Shown here in pieces: positions 18,273-27,619 of a stretch of DNA of 64,000 nt. The DNA lies in the NCBI GenBank assembly GCA_963763135.1, contig CAVXNJ010000012.1, positions 248,001-312,000 on the forward strand, given 5' to 3'. Position 1 is the first letter of the stretch, and the number at the start of each line of letters is the position of its first letter. The translations under genes were made by a program, and so were the position numbers. Below the pieces are notes generated by a model, which saw only the letters and a list, made by a program, of their open reading frames with translations, was not told where the DNA came from and made no database searches. This DNA comes from JANMZO01 sp963763135. Its GTDB lineage: Bacteria; Actinomycetota; Acidimicrobiia; Acidimicrobiales; JANYDT01.

Positions 18273-19178
18273 CTAATCGCTGAGCTTCTCCAGGTCAACA
18301 CTGAGGACTCCGCCGTTTGGCGAAAGGCTCTGAATCTGCCGTCCGGGATGGAGGCGCGCATCGCTTTGGTAACGGGCCAGCAGCGCAGCCTCGGCGGTGA
18401 GATCGCCATCATCGGAACGGATCAGAAGGTCGGCAACCTCATCGACCAACCGGAGGTCCGCCGGCGGGACCACCCGAAGATCTGCGCGCATAGCACCCCA
18501 TTGATCCCACAGAAGCAACTCGTCGCCGAAGCGATGCGCGACTTCGCCGATCACGTAGTTGTACACGAACCAGTCACCATCGATGCCGAGTCCCTCGGCC
18601 ACGCCGAAGCGGGTCACGTCGAGGGTACCGGAGCGATGTCCGCGCCATACGTGGGCCGACGTAAGAAACGGGCTGTCGGTGCCAGGCGCAATGTCAGTCG
18701 GGTCGGGCAGCAGTGGGAGGGGTGACTCGAACTCGGGATCGAAACGCCGCCAACGTCCGCCGAGCCAGGCCTCCACGATCACGTGGTCGTGATTCCAGGT
18801 TTCCGAGCCGTAGGTCATGAAGCCCACACGGTTGCGTGCCGGGATGCCGTGGTGGCGGAGTGCGGCCACCGCAAGCAGCGAATGGTCGCGGCAGCAGCCC
18901 TGAACCCGATCCTCCATCGGACGCTCGGCGGTGAGCGGTCCCGGATGCCGAGCCTGGTCCGTCGCCAGAATCCGATCGACCCAGCGGAGCCCTATGTCTT
19001 CACGCGACGTTGCCGGAAGCTCACGGCCGGAGGCGCGATAGTGAACCACGAGATTGCGCGCCAACGCCGATACCGCTTCGAGGGTCGGTTCAACCGGGTC
19101 GAGTAGCGGTGCGTACACGCCGGGGTCGGAGTACCGGCTTTGCGCCGAGTGGTCGATGACAGCGTTCGGGAGAGTCAT
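18273..19178 (-). CDS. transglutaminase-like domain protein
   Basis: 301 residues from ATG 19178; an upstream in-frame ATG at 19292 has a GGAGG ten bases ahead, but adds only a low-complexity segment. The papain-like triad is visible: Cys in GCCRDHSLLAVAALRHHGIPA (only partly quoted), His in WNHDHVIVEAWL and Asp in RRFDPEFESP. In this family the domain can be a protease or amidase rather than a cross-linking enzyme. No signal peptide is seen. It is divergent from the secreted protein at 19.5 kb. Confidence 0.8.
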   Translation of the reverse strand: MTLPNAVIDHSAQSRYSDPGVYAPLLDPVEPTLEAVSALARNLVVHYRASGRELPATSREDIGLRWVDRILATDQARHPGPLTAERPMEDRVQGCCRDHSLLAVAALRHHGIPARNRVGFMTYGSETWNHDHVIVEAWLGGRWRRFDPEFESPLPLLPDPTDIAPGTDSPFLTSAHVWRGHRSGTLDVTRFGVAEGLGIDGDWFVYNYVIGEVAHRFGDELLLWDQWGAMRADLRVVPPADLRLVDEVADLLIRSDDGDLTAEAALLARYQSDARLHPGRQIQSLSPNGGVLSVDLEKLSD

Positions 19179-19483
19179 ACCGGCAACATTGGAGTCTTCC
19201 GCAGCGTCAGAGTCAACCGATTCCCTCCCGACCGTCGCAGCAACCGCGGGAATCGGCGTTGTGTTCGGACGGTGTCTTCCGTCGACGTACATGCATCAAA
19301 AGCCTCCACGGTGAAGATTGGACCGGGGGACGGAATCCAACCCGACCTTGCGAAAAGGTCATGTTCACCTTGCCGTCTGTGAGCACGAATACAGACGACG
19401 CGCGGATTCCGGTGCGGAGGTCACCGGCAGATCATTGACCTCAGCCGGGGCCACACAGGTTCCCGGGAACCTTAGGAGCAACA
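19179..19483. other. intergenic region between divergent genes
   Basis: This 305-bp stretch holds the possible N-terminal extension of the transglutaminase-like protein (to 19292) and, at its right end, an AGGAG ribosome binding site for the secreted protein. I see no other gene or convincing promoter hexamers. Confidence 0.4.
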
Positions 19484-20212
19484 ATGAACCGCACCGCAAA
19501 CGTCCGAAGCCTCACCCGCCTTTTCGCCGCTTCAGCCTCCACCTTGGTGCTCTGCGGCCTCATCAGCGCTCTGCCGGCTGACGCCGCCAGCAAGCGCCCG
19601 GTGCGCCCCTACGGCGTCACCGTCCCCGAAACCGAACCACGGTATGTCGTGAAGGCCAAGTCCTTCTTCACACGAGATGAGACCGGCCGCGACTACACCG
19701 GCTCGGATGAGCCCTACTGGATCTTCAGCAGCCACGGCAACGACGGGCGGACGGTCACCAAGTCGTCTCACACCTTTGGCGACGTCGACTCGGGCGATAC
19801 CCGTACGTTCCGGGCCGACGAGGGTTGTCTCTGGAGCTACGTCTGCACATCAACTCCCGCTCCACGAGGCATCGGGTTCACCGTGCAACTCTGGGAAGAG
19901 GAGTTGGGCCAGGCCGAAGAAGTCAAAGCGAACACCAAAGCGGCGTTCGCCGACGCGGGAGACGTCCTCGCTCTTATGCCTCTTCCGAATTGGACGAAGT
20001 ATCTCGACGACGTGGTCGCCTTTGTCCTCAGCTGGATCGGCGACGACCACGTCGATACCGAGCGGTTCTACTTCTCAAAGGCCGAACTGGAGAAGCGACT
20101 CCCCGCAGCCGGTGGATCGTTCGAAGAGGTCCGCCACTTCAGCGGAGACGGTGGATACGGAGTCGGACCGGCCGACTACTTCCTCACGATCGAGGTGCGC
20201 AGGGTGGCGTGA
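19484..20212 (+). CDS. secreted hypothetical protein
   Basis: 242 residues with a clear Sec signal peptide: basic start, hydrophobic core ASTLVLCGLISALPADAAS and an Ala-x-Ala cleavage site near residue 34. The mature part is acidic and rich in aromatic residues, with two Cys (GCLWSYVC) that could form a disulfide. It has segments such as DEPYWIFSSHGNDGRTV and a C-terminal VGPADYFLTIEVRRVA. I do not recognise a family. ATG 19484 follows AGGAG at good spacing. Confidence 0.7.
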   Translation: MNRTANVRSLTRLFAASASTLVLCGLISALPADAASKRPVRPYGVTVPETEPRYVVKAKSFFTRDETGRDYTGSDEPYWIFSSHGNDGRTVTKSSHTFGDVDSGDTRTFRADEGCLWSYVCTSTPAPRGIGFTVQLWEEELGQAEEVKANTKAAFADAGDVLALMPLPNWTKYLDDVVAFVLSWIGDDHVDTERFYFSKAELEKRLPAAGGSFEEVRHFSGDGGYGVGPADYFLTIEVRRVA

Positions 20213-20376
20213 CCCCGGACCTCACCCGGACCTTCAAAGCGGACCTCACCCGGATCCACCCTTCCAGTTGGATCGCTGTCGGTTGCGACACCGACCCGAA
20301 CATCATTCATACGAAGTCCGTCAGCGACCTGCGGGTCGCTGATGCGCGCCTGGAGGTCGCCGGGTAGAATTTTCGG

Positions 20377-20980
20377 GTGGCACACGTGGAAGTCTGGCTG
20401 CCCGGAGATATGCGCGTGGTCCCTCTTGCGTTGCTTCCGGTGAGCGTTGGCCGGGCATCGACGAACGACATCGTGTTGGAGTCCGACCCCGAGGTATCGA
20501 GACTGCATGCGGTGCTCGAGTTGATCGGGGAGCAATGGTGTGTCCGCGACCTCGGGTCTCGCAACGGCACCCTGGTCGGGACCGGAAGGATCAACGGTTC
20601 GATGGTCCTTCGCAACGGTGATGAGTTGCGGATCGGGCGTTCGCGGATCGTGTTCCGATCCCACGAAGTTCCCGGTGAGCCGCTCACCGTGGGGGCGATC
20701 GCACCTCCGACGCTCACAAAACGCGAGCGCGACGTCCTCCTCGCGCTCGTTTCGTCCGGCGCTCGGCGCAGACACGTTCACCGAGCCCGCATCAGTGCGC
20801 GAAATGGCCGACATGCTGTTCGTGAGCGAAGCAGCCGTGAAGCAGCACCTCGGTAATCTCTACGACAAGTTCGGCCTCCACGGTGACCAGGGTCGTCGTC
20901 GTACCCGGCTCGCGAACGAGGCACTTCGACGAGGAGCCGTCACGTTGGTCGAGGCCAGGGAGTGGGGTTCCGCGAGATGA
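20377..20980 (+). pseudogene. FHA domain-HTH regulator with a one-base frameshift
   Basis: Starts at GTG 20377. Frame one encodes an FHA domain (VGRASTNDIVLES, SRLHAVLEL, DLGSRNGT; the Arg, Ser, His and Asn that read phosphothreonine), then LTKRERDVLLAL of a LuxR-like helix-turn-helix. The homology continues in the +1 frame (RPALGADTF..., VSEAAVKQHLGNLYDKFG) to a stop that overlaps the kinase start as ATGA. The shift maps to one extra base at about 20749-20752. The intact coupling to the kinase argues for an assembly error or recent mutation. When intact, the product should be a phosphothreonine-reading partner of the kinase. Confidence 0.75.
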
Positions 20981-23148
20981 CCGACCCCCGGTCTGGCGAT
21001 CCTCCCGACGAGCCGACATTGGCCGTGCCCTCCCACGACCTCCCTACCCGAGTTCTCGCCGATGATCTGGTCGACGCGACCTTGATCGGTCGTGGTGGTT
21101 TCGGAACCGTGTACCGGGCGCGCGAGCAATCGCTCGACCGGTTCGTCGCCGTGAAAGTGATGTCCGGCGAATACGACGATGGAGCACGAGCTCGCTTCCT
21201 CCGTGAGGGACGCGCTATGGCGGCATTGGCGGGACATCCGAACATCGTGGCAATTCACCGCCTCGGCGTGTCGCCGCAGGGAGAGCCCTTTCTCGTGATG
21301 CCGTATCATCCGGCGGGTTCACTCGACCGGAATCTGATCGACGAACGGCTGCCGTGGACCGAAACGGTACGGATCGGTGTGCGTCTGGCCGGTGCCATGG
21401 CCGCTGCGCACCAAGCTGGTGTCCTGCACCTTGACATCAAGCCCGCCAATGTCCTGCTGTCGGAGTTGGGAGAGCCATTGCTCGCTGACTTCGGGGTGGC
21501 CAAGATCCGGGCCGACGCAACGACGCGCCCTATGCAGCTCACGGCTTCTGTGGCCTACGCAGCCCCTGAGGTGATCGAGGGTCGCGAACCCACCACAGCA
21601 GCCGATGTCTACTCGTTGGGCTCGACGTTGTACGCACTCCTTGCGGGCCGGGCGGCGTTCGCAGCACGGCTCGACGAGTCGTTCGTCAGCCAATGCTTCC
21701 GGGTGATCAACGATCCGGTGGCCCCGATCGCGGGTATACCGGCGGGGCTGTTCGACGTCGTATCGGCGGCGATGGCAAAGGATCCACGTGTTCGCCCGTC
21801 GGCGATCGAGCTCGGCCGGGCGCTTCAACTCGTGCAGCGCGAGAACGGACATCAACCGACCGAAATGGTCCCGGCGATGTCGGGGAGAGGTGAGGTGGCG
21901 TTCCCGCTGTCCGCTTCCGGGGCGGGTGTGTCCACCTTGCCCGAGCTACCCGATGCTGGAGCTTCCAATCCTCCGGACTCCGACGAACCTTCAGCGACGG
22001 GGGACACGGGAGGTGCGTCGGCCGTGCGTTCCGACGGTGGCGACGGGAGCGTCGAAGCGACCCCGAGGCACGGGATCCAAACCGGGGAAGCCGATCATCA
22101 ACCTGGCCGAGCCACTCGCAAACGTCGCCGCACGAGGCTCCTCGTGGGGGTTGCGGTGCTCCTCCCGCTGTTGGCCGTTACGGCGCTGCTCGTGGTCCGT
22201 CGTGGTGGCAACGGTCAGACAGCCGGTCCGGGTCGGCTGCGCGATCCCCGGGGAATCACTATCGCCCCCGACGGCGCGCTCGTCGTAGCCGACACCGGCA
22301 ATCATCGGGTCCTCCGAATCGCGGGCAACGGGTCGATATCCGTCATTGCTGGATCAGGCAAGGTGCACCAAAGCGCGGATGGTCTCAACGCGGTCGAAGC
22401 GGAACTCGATTCCCCGTCAGCGGTTGCGTACGCAGAGGATGGAACGCTGGCGATCGCGACCGGAGGTGCGATCCGCCTCGTCGACCGCCGGGGAATCCTG
22501 TCGACTGTGCCGACACCGGTGGCGACATCGCTGCGGACCGTGAGTCTCCTCAGGAGCCCACGCCTCGGATGGTACGTCGCCGAACCTTCCCGCGTTCTGC
22601 TGGTATCCGACGATGGCGATATCACGGTGGTCGCCGGTGGCGACACCGCTGGTTTCGCGGGCGATGGAGGGCCGGCAAACGCCGCCCGCCTCGCCGGGAT
22701 CCGTGGACTCGCCCTCGATGCCGACGAGCGCCTTTTGATCACGGATTCCGGCAACGACCGCGTCCGTCGACTCGAGCCCGATGGGACGATCACGACCCTC
22801 TACGGAGGCGCGGATGCGTCGCGCCTCGGATCGACGCGTGCCGAACATGTTCGGCTCTCGGGGCCGGTGGGCCTCGCTACGGGCACCGACGGGACAGTGT
22901 TCGTCGGCGAACAGGGTCTCAACCGGGTACGGGCCTTCGGCGTCGATGGTTCTGCTCAGACGATCGCGGGCTCGCCCGCCGGGTTCACGGCCGGTTTCTC
23001 CGGAGACGGCGGGCCTGCCGTAAAGGCGTTGTTCGACCGCCTCGGCGCGATCGCCGTCGGCCAGGACGGGTCGCTGTTCGTTTGCGATGAACGCAACAAC
23101 CGGGTTCGGCGGATTTCGCCCACCGGTGTCGTATCAACCGTCGCATAG
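20977..23148 (+). CDS. membrane Ser/Thr protein kinase with NHL repeats
   Basis: 723 residues. Kinase domain: LIGRGGFGTVYRA (P-loop), VAVKVM (Lys), HLDIKPANVLL (catalytic loop) and DFGVAKI (DFG) within residues 25-275. A low-complexity linker follows, then one membrane helix (LLVGVAVLLPLLAVTALLVV, about 390-409). The C-terminal 310 residues form NHL-type beta-propeller repeats with signatures like PRGITIAPDGALVVADTGNH and VFVGEQGLNRVRAF. The layout is a PknD-like receptor kinase: cytoplasmic kinase, outside propeller as ligand sensor. ATG 20977 overlaps the FHA-HTH gene. Confidence 0.9.
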   Translation: MTDPRSGDPPDEPTLAVPSHDLPTRVLADDLVDATLIGRGGFGTVYRAREQSLDRFVAVKVMSGEYDDGARARFLREGRAMAALAGHPNIVAIHRLGVSPQGEPFLVMPYHPAGSLDRNLIDERLPWTETVRIGVRLAGAMAAAHQAGVLHLDIKPANVLLSELGEPLLADFGVAKIRADATTRPMQLTASVAYAAPEVIEGREPTTAADVYSLGSTLYALLAGRAAFAARLDESFVSQCFRVINDPVAPIAGIPAGLFDVVSAAMAKDPRVRPSAIELGRALQLVQRENGHQPTEMVPAMSGRGEVAFPLSASGAGVSTLPELPDAGASNPPDSDEPSATGDTGGASAVRSDGGDGSVEATPRHGIQTGEADHQPGRATRKRRRTRLLVGVAVLLPLLAVTALLVVRRGGNGQTAGPGRLRDPRGITIAPDGALVVADTGNHRVLRIAGNGSISVIAGSGKVHQSADGLNAVEAELDSPSAVAYAEDGTLAIATGGAIRLVDRRGILSTVPTPVATSLRTVSLLRSPRLGWYVAEPSRVLLVSDDGDITVVAGGDTAGFAGDGGPANAARLAGIRGLALDADERLLITDSGNDRVRRLEPDGTITTLYGGADASRLGSTRAEHVRLSGPVGLATGTDGTVFVGEQGLNRVRAFGVDGSAQTIAGSPAGFTAGFSGDGGPAVKALFDRLGAIAVGQDGSLFVCDERNNRVRRISPTGVVSTVA

Positions 23149-23224
23149 AGCCCGACTCGCCACCAGGCACCGGACACGGGGCGGCGAGCCCCGTCCCTCG
23201 GGCACCGACTTCCGGTGTGGATGT

Positions 23225-23890
23225 TCAGTACGGTGTGTCGGGTCCGAGGAGACGGGCCGACGAGCGGAGGGCGTTCAATCCGACGAAGGCCGCGTTCGGC
23301 CCGAGGAGTGCGCCCCGGAGTTGACCGTCGGACAGCACGACCCAGCCACCGACGTTGTCCTCGCCGTCGATCTTTTCCTCGGACCGGTAGAGGCCGGCGT
23401 CACCGGAGAGTCGGGTGCCGACCAGCTTGTGGCTGGAGCCGTCGGCAAGGATGATGGACCCGCTGAGCGCGTCGGTGGTGAGCTTCGTCTGCAATGTCAG
23501 GGTCCCTGATGTTATTGCGAGATCGCCGGAGGCAAGGTTTACACCGTCCGATCCGTCGGCTGCCTTGAACCAGGTGGCGATACTCTTTCCATCGCATACG
23601 TACGCCATCACTTCGGTGCCATTGCTGGCGACTGCGACGAAGGCATCGGTTCCTTCCACCGTTCCGCCCCAGGTTGCGGCGAGGGGCGCCGACTGACTCT
23701 CTGCTGGACCCTCGGCGGAATCGGACCCAATCGGCGAAGACTCGGTCACCACTGCGACACCCGTTGTGGTGTCGGTTGTGGTGTCGGTGGAGGACGAGCT
23801 GCATCCGGTGAGCAGCAGCGCTCCGGCGAGCGCCAGCGCCGAGAGCACTCGTTGCCGGGCTGATGATGACTGGTGGGTGGACGGGTTCAT
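23225..23890 (-). CDS. putative lipoprotein, paralogue of the protein at 59.5 kb
   Basis: 221 residues from ATG 23890. Basic N-terminus, hydrophobic ALALAGALLLTGC with a lipobox (LTGC near residue 28), then a Ser/Thr-rich linker. The conserved part contains GTDAFVAVASNG, MAYVCDGKSIATWF and GDAGLYR...GGWVVLSDGQLRGAL. The same order (GTDAY, EAYLCDSKGIAVWL, AGLYE, VGWVVLADGSQRGA) is seen in the secreted protein at 59548-60363. Probably a cell-surface beta-rich binding domain; function unknown. Lies downstream of the membrane protein gene on the same strand (57-bp gap). Confidence 0.75.
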   Translation of the reverse strand: MNPSTHQSSSARQRVLSALALAGALLLTGCSSSSTDTTTDTTTGVAVVTESSPIGSDSAEGPAESQSAPLAATWGGTVEGTDAFVAVASNGTEVMAYVCDGKSIATWFKAADGSDGVNLASGDLAITSGTLTLQTKLTTDALSGSIILADGSSHKLVGTRLSGDAGLYRSEEKIDGEDNVGGWVVLSDGQLRGALLGPNAAFVGLNALRSSARLLGPDTPY

Positions 23891-23946
23891 GTCACTCCTA
23901 GTTGTTGAGGTTGGTTTGCATGCGAAGTTGGCAGTACCGGCCGCGC

Positions 23947-24909
23947 CTACCGGGCGAAGTCGGGATCGATGGTCACGCCGCGCACCGCCGGATTCTCGAG
24001 GCTGAACACCCCGTTCGGGCTGTCGCGGTACAGCCAGGCGTGGAGCATCCACGGGCTCTCCGCCCAGAACCGACCGCCGTCGGCCGTGCAGGCTTCGCCT
24101 ACCAGGTTGGTCGTGCCATGCGGGCCGACGCAGATTCCGGGTTTCGGGTAGGTGTGGTGATGCCAGACAGCGAGCGGCGCCATCGCTGCCGGAGGGGTCT
24201 GGTCGCCGGGTTGCTTCGGCAGGAACCAGGCAACGCCCACAAGTTGCAGGGTCCAGTCGGATTGACGCTCATAGAGAAGAACCGAGGGATGCAGGTGGTC
24301 GAACGCGCCGCGGTCGATGAGCGCTCGGTTCACAAAGTGGGCACCTGCCCCCGCGAGACTGGGACCCTCCTGGAGGTATCCCTCGGCCAGCGCGACCCGC
24401 ACGTCGCGGTATTTCTCAGTTGCCGCTTTCGTCTGCGTGAGCATCGCATCGATTTCGTGGATCCGGGTCCAACTGATCGGGATCTCCGAGCCTGAATGGA
24501 TCGTGCCGCCATGGCCGAGAGCGACGCTGCCTGGGTGCATCCCGGGAGCATCGACGCGCGGGTGCGCTCCGACGTCGGGTATCCCCGACGTTGCCCCCGT
24601 CGAAAGCATCAGGACAACAACAAGAAGCAGCGTGTTCCGTCGCCCGGAACGACGATGGTCGATCTTCTGCCACCCCCACCACGCGACACCACCGACCATC
24701 ACCCCGAGCCCGACCGCGAAGATCAGATGGCCAGGATTCCTGAGACTGCCGAGGCTCTCGCGTTGCACCAGCGTCGGGTCATGGCCGTGCAGGCGAGCGT
24801 CGATGGCGAGGCCGACAAGTTCCAGTATCAGCCCGAACGCCATGATCGACGTTGGCCGGTTCGATCCCGTCGATCGGTTTGGCGTCGTCGGTCGTCGCTC
24901 ATCTGTCAT
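23947..24909 (-). CDS. membrane protein of unknown function
   Basis: 320 residues. Three predicted membrane helices lie in the first third (MAFGLILELVGLAI, LIFAVGLGVMVGGVAWWGW, LLLVVVLMLSTGAT), followed by about 210 residues probably outside the cell. That part is rich in His, Trp and Pro: GSVALGHGGTIHSGSEI, APLAVWHHHTYPKPGIC, WMLHAWLYRDSPNGVFS. The repeated His residues might bind metal, but I recognise no family. It is upstream of the lipoprotein gene. Confidence 0.7.
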   Translation of the reverse strand: MTDERRPTTPNRSTGSNRPTSIMAFGLILELVGLAIDARLHGHDPTLVQRESLGSLRNPGHLIFAVGLGVMVGGVAWWGWQKIDHRRSGRRNTLLLVVVLMLSTGATSGIPDVGAHPRVDAPGMHPGSVALGHGGTIHSGSEIPISWTRIHEIDAMLTQTKAATEKYRDVRVALAEGYLQEGPSLAGAGAHFVNRALIDRGAFDHLHPSVLLYERQSDWTLQLVGVAWFLPKQPGDQTPPAAMAPLAVWHHHTYPKPGICVGPHGTTNLVGEACTADGGRFWAESPWMLHAWLYRDSPNGVFSLENPAVRGVTIDPDFAR

Positions 24910-25022
24910 GACGACAGTGTGAAGAGCGGCGATCCAACGCGCCCCGTGCGCGCACGGAAAAGCCTCAAGGCCACGCCGAACCGTAAGTGGTCAGTTCGTC
25001 GTCGCCGTGCGAGACTCGGCCG

Positions 25023-25343
25023 ATGCTCTACGAACTCCGCCAGTATCAGTCGACCCCGGGCAACCGCGATGCCCTCGTGAAGATCATGGAGGAGGAGGTC
25101 ATTCCCTTTCAGGTCAGCAAGGGAATGGTGATCCTCGGCAGTTTCATCGGTGAGGACAACGACGACGCCTACGTTTGGATCCGCCGTTTCAAAGACGAGG
25201 AGGAGCGTCTGGCGCTCTACGACGCGGTGTATGCCAGCGACTTCTGGAAACTCGACATGTCGGGCCGGATCGGCCCGCTGCTGTTCCGGGAAACAATCAA
25301 GGTGAGTCGTCTGATACCGACCGCCAAATCACCGCTCCAGTAG
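25023..25343 (+). CDS. NIPSNAP family protein
   Basis: 106 residues from ATG 25023. The start MLYELRQYQSTPGNRDAL and the internal YVWIRRFKDEEERLALY are typical of NIPSNAP/dimeric alpha-beta barrel proteins. Such small proteins are common next to catabolic genes, with no defined chemistry. It converges on the molybdenum hydroxylase gene, 13 bp away. Confidence 0.85.
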   Translation: MLYELRQYQSTPGNRDALVKIMEEEVIPFQVSKGMVILGSFIGEDNDDAYVWIRRFKDEEERLALYDAVYASDFWKLDMSGRIGPLLFRETIKVSRLIPTAKSPLQ

Positions 25344-25356
25344 GAGACCCCTCCAG

Positions 25357-27612
25357 TTACGCGACGGTAGAGATCGCGCGCCAGACCCGCTCGGCGGTGA
25401 ACGGGAAATCGAGGTGCTCGACACCGAACGGTGAGAGCGCGTCGATGACCGCGCTCTGGATGGCCGGTGTGGCGACCACGGTTCCCGATTCGCCGATGCC
25501 CTTCGCACCAAGGGGGTTGAGTGGCGAAGGCGTTTCCATCTCGTGGGTTTCGAACGAGATGGTCTCGGCACTCGACACCACGCCGTAGTCGGCGAAGTTC
25601 GACGTCAGCGGCGTGCCGTTCTCGTCGTAGATCATCTCCTCCGTGAGGCAGACACCGACGGCGAGACCTAGCCCACCGTGCACCTGTCCATCGGCGATCG
25701 TGTGATTGAGGATGGTTCCGGCATCATCAACGGAGACGAGTTGTCGGATCGACACCTCACCGGTTTCGGTGTCGATCTCGACGACCGCCACACATGCCCC
25801 GAACGCAAAGGTGCCGGCTCCGGGCGGAGCCTTGTAATCGGTCTTGGTGGAGATCGCACCAACGTCGACCCAGCCTTTTGAACGGGTCGGTACGCCGTTG
25901 ACGTGGAAGCCAATCGCCGGTTCGAACACCACGTCTTCGACGGCAGCTTCCAGTAGGTCGGCCGCCTTCTGCCGGGCCAGGTCAATTACCTCGCGGGCGG
26001 CCTGGAACGAAGCTGAGCCACCCAACTGGGCCGAGCGCGATCCGATCGTTCCGCCGCCGAAGGTCGCCGCGGGTAGGTCGGTGTCGCCGTGCAGCACACG
26101 TATGCGGTCGGCCGGGATGCCGAGTTCCTTGGCCACAATGTCGGCGAAGGTGGTTTCGTGGCCCTGGCCGTGAGGCGAGGTTCCGACCACGACCGTGACG
26201 GTTCCGTCTTCGTGAATGTCGATCGACGCCGATTCTCCTTCGCCTCCACCGGTCACTTCGACCGTGCACGACACACCGATGCCCATCTGTACCGGGTCGC
26301 CATCCGCCCGCCGTTTCGCCTGCTCATTTCGTAGGTTCACATATGATGCCGCCGCCACGCACCGGCGAAGCGCTTCACCGTAACGGCCGCTGTCGTACGT
26401 CGAGCCGATCGCGGTGGTGTAGGGGAATTGGTCGTCGGCCACGACATTGCGGAGCCGAACGTCAACCGGGTCCATGCCGATGACCGCAGCGAACCTGTCA
26501 ACGGCGCGTTCGATATCGCAGGCGGCTTCCGGCCGACCGGCCCCTCGGAAGGCCACGGTCGGCGTGGTGTTCGTGACAACCGAGACTCCTTCGACGCGGG
26601 CTTTGGGTATGGCGTACACGCCGGTGCCCGAGTTGCGGAGGTTCGTGGTGATGAATGTCCCCATAGATGGATACGCACCCGAGTCCTGCACCGCCCGAAC
26701 TTCGTAGGCCTCGATGGTGCCATCGCGTCGACCACCGAGGCGAATGTGATGCGTCGACGCCCGACCGTGGCCCATCGCCACCATTGCTTCGCTGCGGGTC
26801 TGCGCCCACCGCACGGCACGACCGACCCGGCGCGCCAGGAAAGCCACGACCACGTCTTCGGGGTAGCAGCCGTAGCCGCCCTTCGCGCCGAAGCCACCCC
26901 CGACATCCGGCGCAATGGCGCGCACCGTTCCCGGTTCGAGACCCATCGCGCACTCCATCACGTACTTCGCGCCCGCCGGGCGTTGTGAGCAGACCCACAC
27001 CGTCAGTCGACCCTCGGCACCCCATACTGCGGCGCCGGCCAACGGCTCGATCGTGCTCGGGTTCAAGCGGGCATGACGTTCGGTCAACTGGACCACGACT
27101 TCGCAATCAGCGAAGGGGTCGGTCTCGAACGGTGGCTGCGTCCACTTCATCGAAACGTTGGTGCCGGCCGACGGGTGCAACAGCACGGCGTCGGACAGCG
27201 CGTCGTCGAGTTGCGTGACAACAGGAAGCGGCTCGTAGTCGACGATCACCAACTCGATCGCATCCTCCGCGATCGCCGCGCTGGTGGCGATGACCACCGC
27301 GACCGGTTCACCCACGAAACGCACGACTCCGTCGGCGAGCATCGGGCGAAGCATCGCCTTGTTCATCATCGGAAGCCGCGGCGGGAGTGGCCACACGTCG
27401 AGATCCGCTGCGGTGAACACACCGACAACGCCGTGGAGCGACGCCGCGTCGGCGGTGTCGATCGACGTGACGGTGGCGTGCGCGATAGTCGACCGGACAA
27501 AGGCGGCGTAGTACGCGCCTTCGAGCTCCGGGATGCGCAGGCTGTCGATGAACGTGCCCCGACCGCGCAGCAGCGCGTGATCTTCCCGCCGAACCGAGTT
27601 GGTTGCGGTCAC
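25357..27612 (-). CDS. xanthine dehydrogenase-family molybdopterin-binding (large) subunit
   Basis: 751 residues covering both aldehyde oxidase/xanthine dehydrogenase domains. Seen are FVRSTIAHATVTSIDTADA (N-terminal domain), GGFGAKGGYGCYPED (cofactor loop), VAFRGAGRPEA and the catalytic-Glu region GAKGIGESGTV near the C-terminus. The active-site loop reads AFRGAGR, not the AYxCSFR of true form-I CO dehydrogenases, so CO oxidation is unlikely. Normally it needs FAD and 2Fe-2S subunits; neither is encoded next to it. It lies 7 bp downstream of the HpcH-type aldolase and probably belongs to that operon. Confidence 0.88.
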   Translation of the reverse strand: MTATNSVRREDHALLRGRGTFIDSLRIPELEGAYYAAFVRSTIAHATVTSIDTADAASLHGVVGVFTAADLDVWPLPPRLPMMNKAMLRPMLADGVVRFVGEPVAVVIATSAAIAEDAIELVIVDYEPLPVVTQLDDALSDAVLLHPSAGTNVSMKWTQPPFETDPFADCEVVVQLTERHARLNPSTIEPLAGAAVWGAEGRLTVWVCSQRPAGAKYVMECAMGLEPGTVRAIAPDVGGGFGAKGGYGCYPEDVVVAFLARRVGRAVRWAQTRSEAMVAMGHGRASTHHIRLGGRRDGTIEAYEVRAVQDSGAYPSMGTFITTNLRNSGTGVYAIPKARVEGVSVVTNTTPTVAFRGAGRPEAACDIERAVDRFAAVIGMDPVDVRLRNVVADDQFPYTTAIGSTYDSGRYGEALRRCVAAASYVNLRNEQAKRRADGDPVQMGIGVSCTVEVTGGGEGESASIDIHEDGTVTVVVGTSPHGQGHETTFADIVAKELGIPADRIRVLHGDTDLPAATFGGGTIGSRSAQLGGSASFQAAREVIDLARQKAADLLEAAVEDVVFEPAIGFHVNGVPTRSKGWVDVGAISTKTDYKAPPGAGTFAFGACVAVVEIDTETGEVSIRQLVSVDDAGTILNHTIADGQVHGGLGLAVGVCLTEEMIYDENGTPLTSNFADYGVVSSAETISFETHEMETPSPLNPLGAKGIGESGTVVATPAIQSAVIDALSPFGVEHLDFPFTAERVWRAISTVA

Positions 27613-27619
27613 GACGATC

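Noticed and set aside
25357..27612. True form-I CO dehydrogenase CoxL
   Set aside because: The active-site loop is AFRGAGR rather than AYxCSFR and no CoxM/CoxS genes are adjacent.
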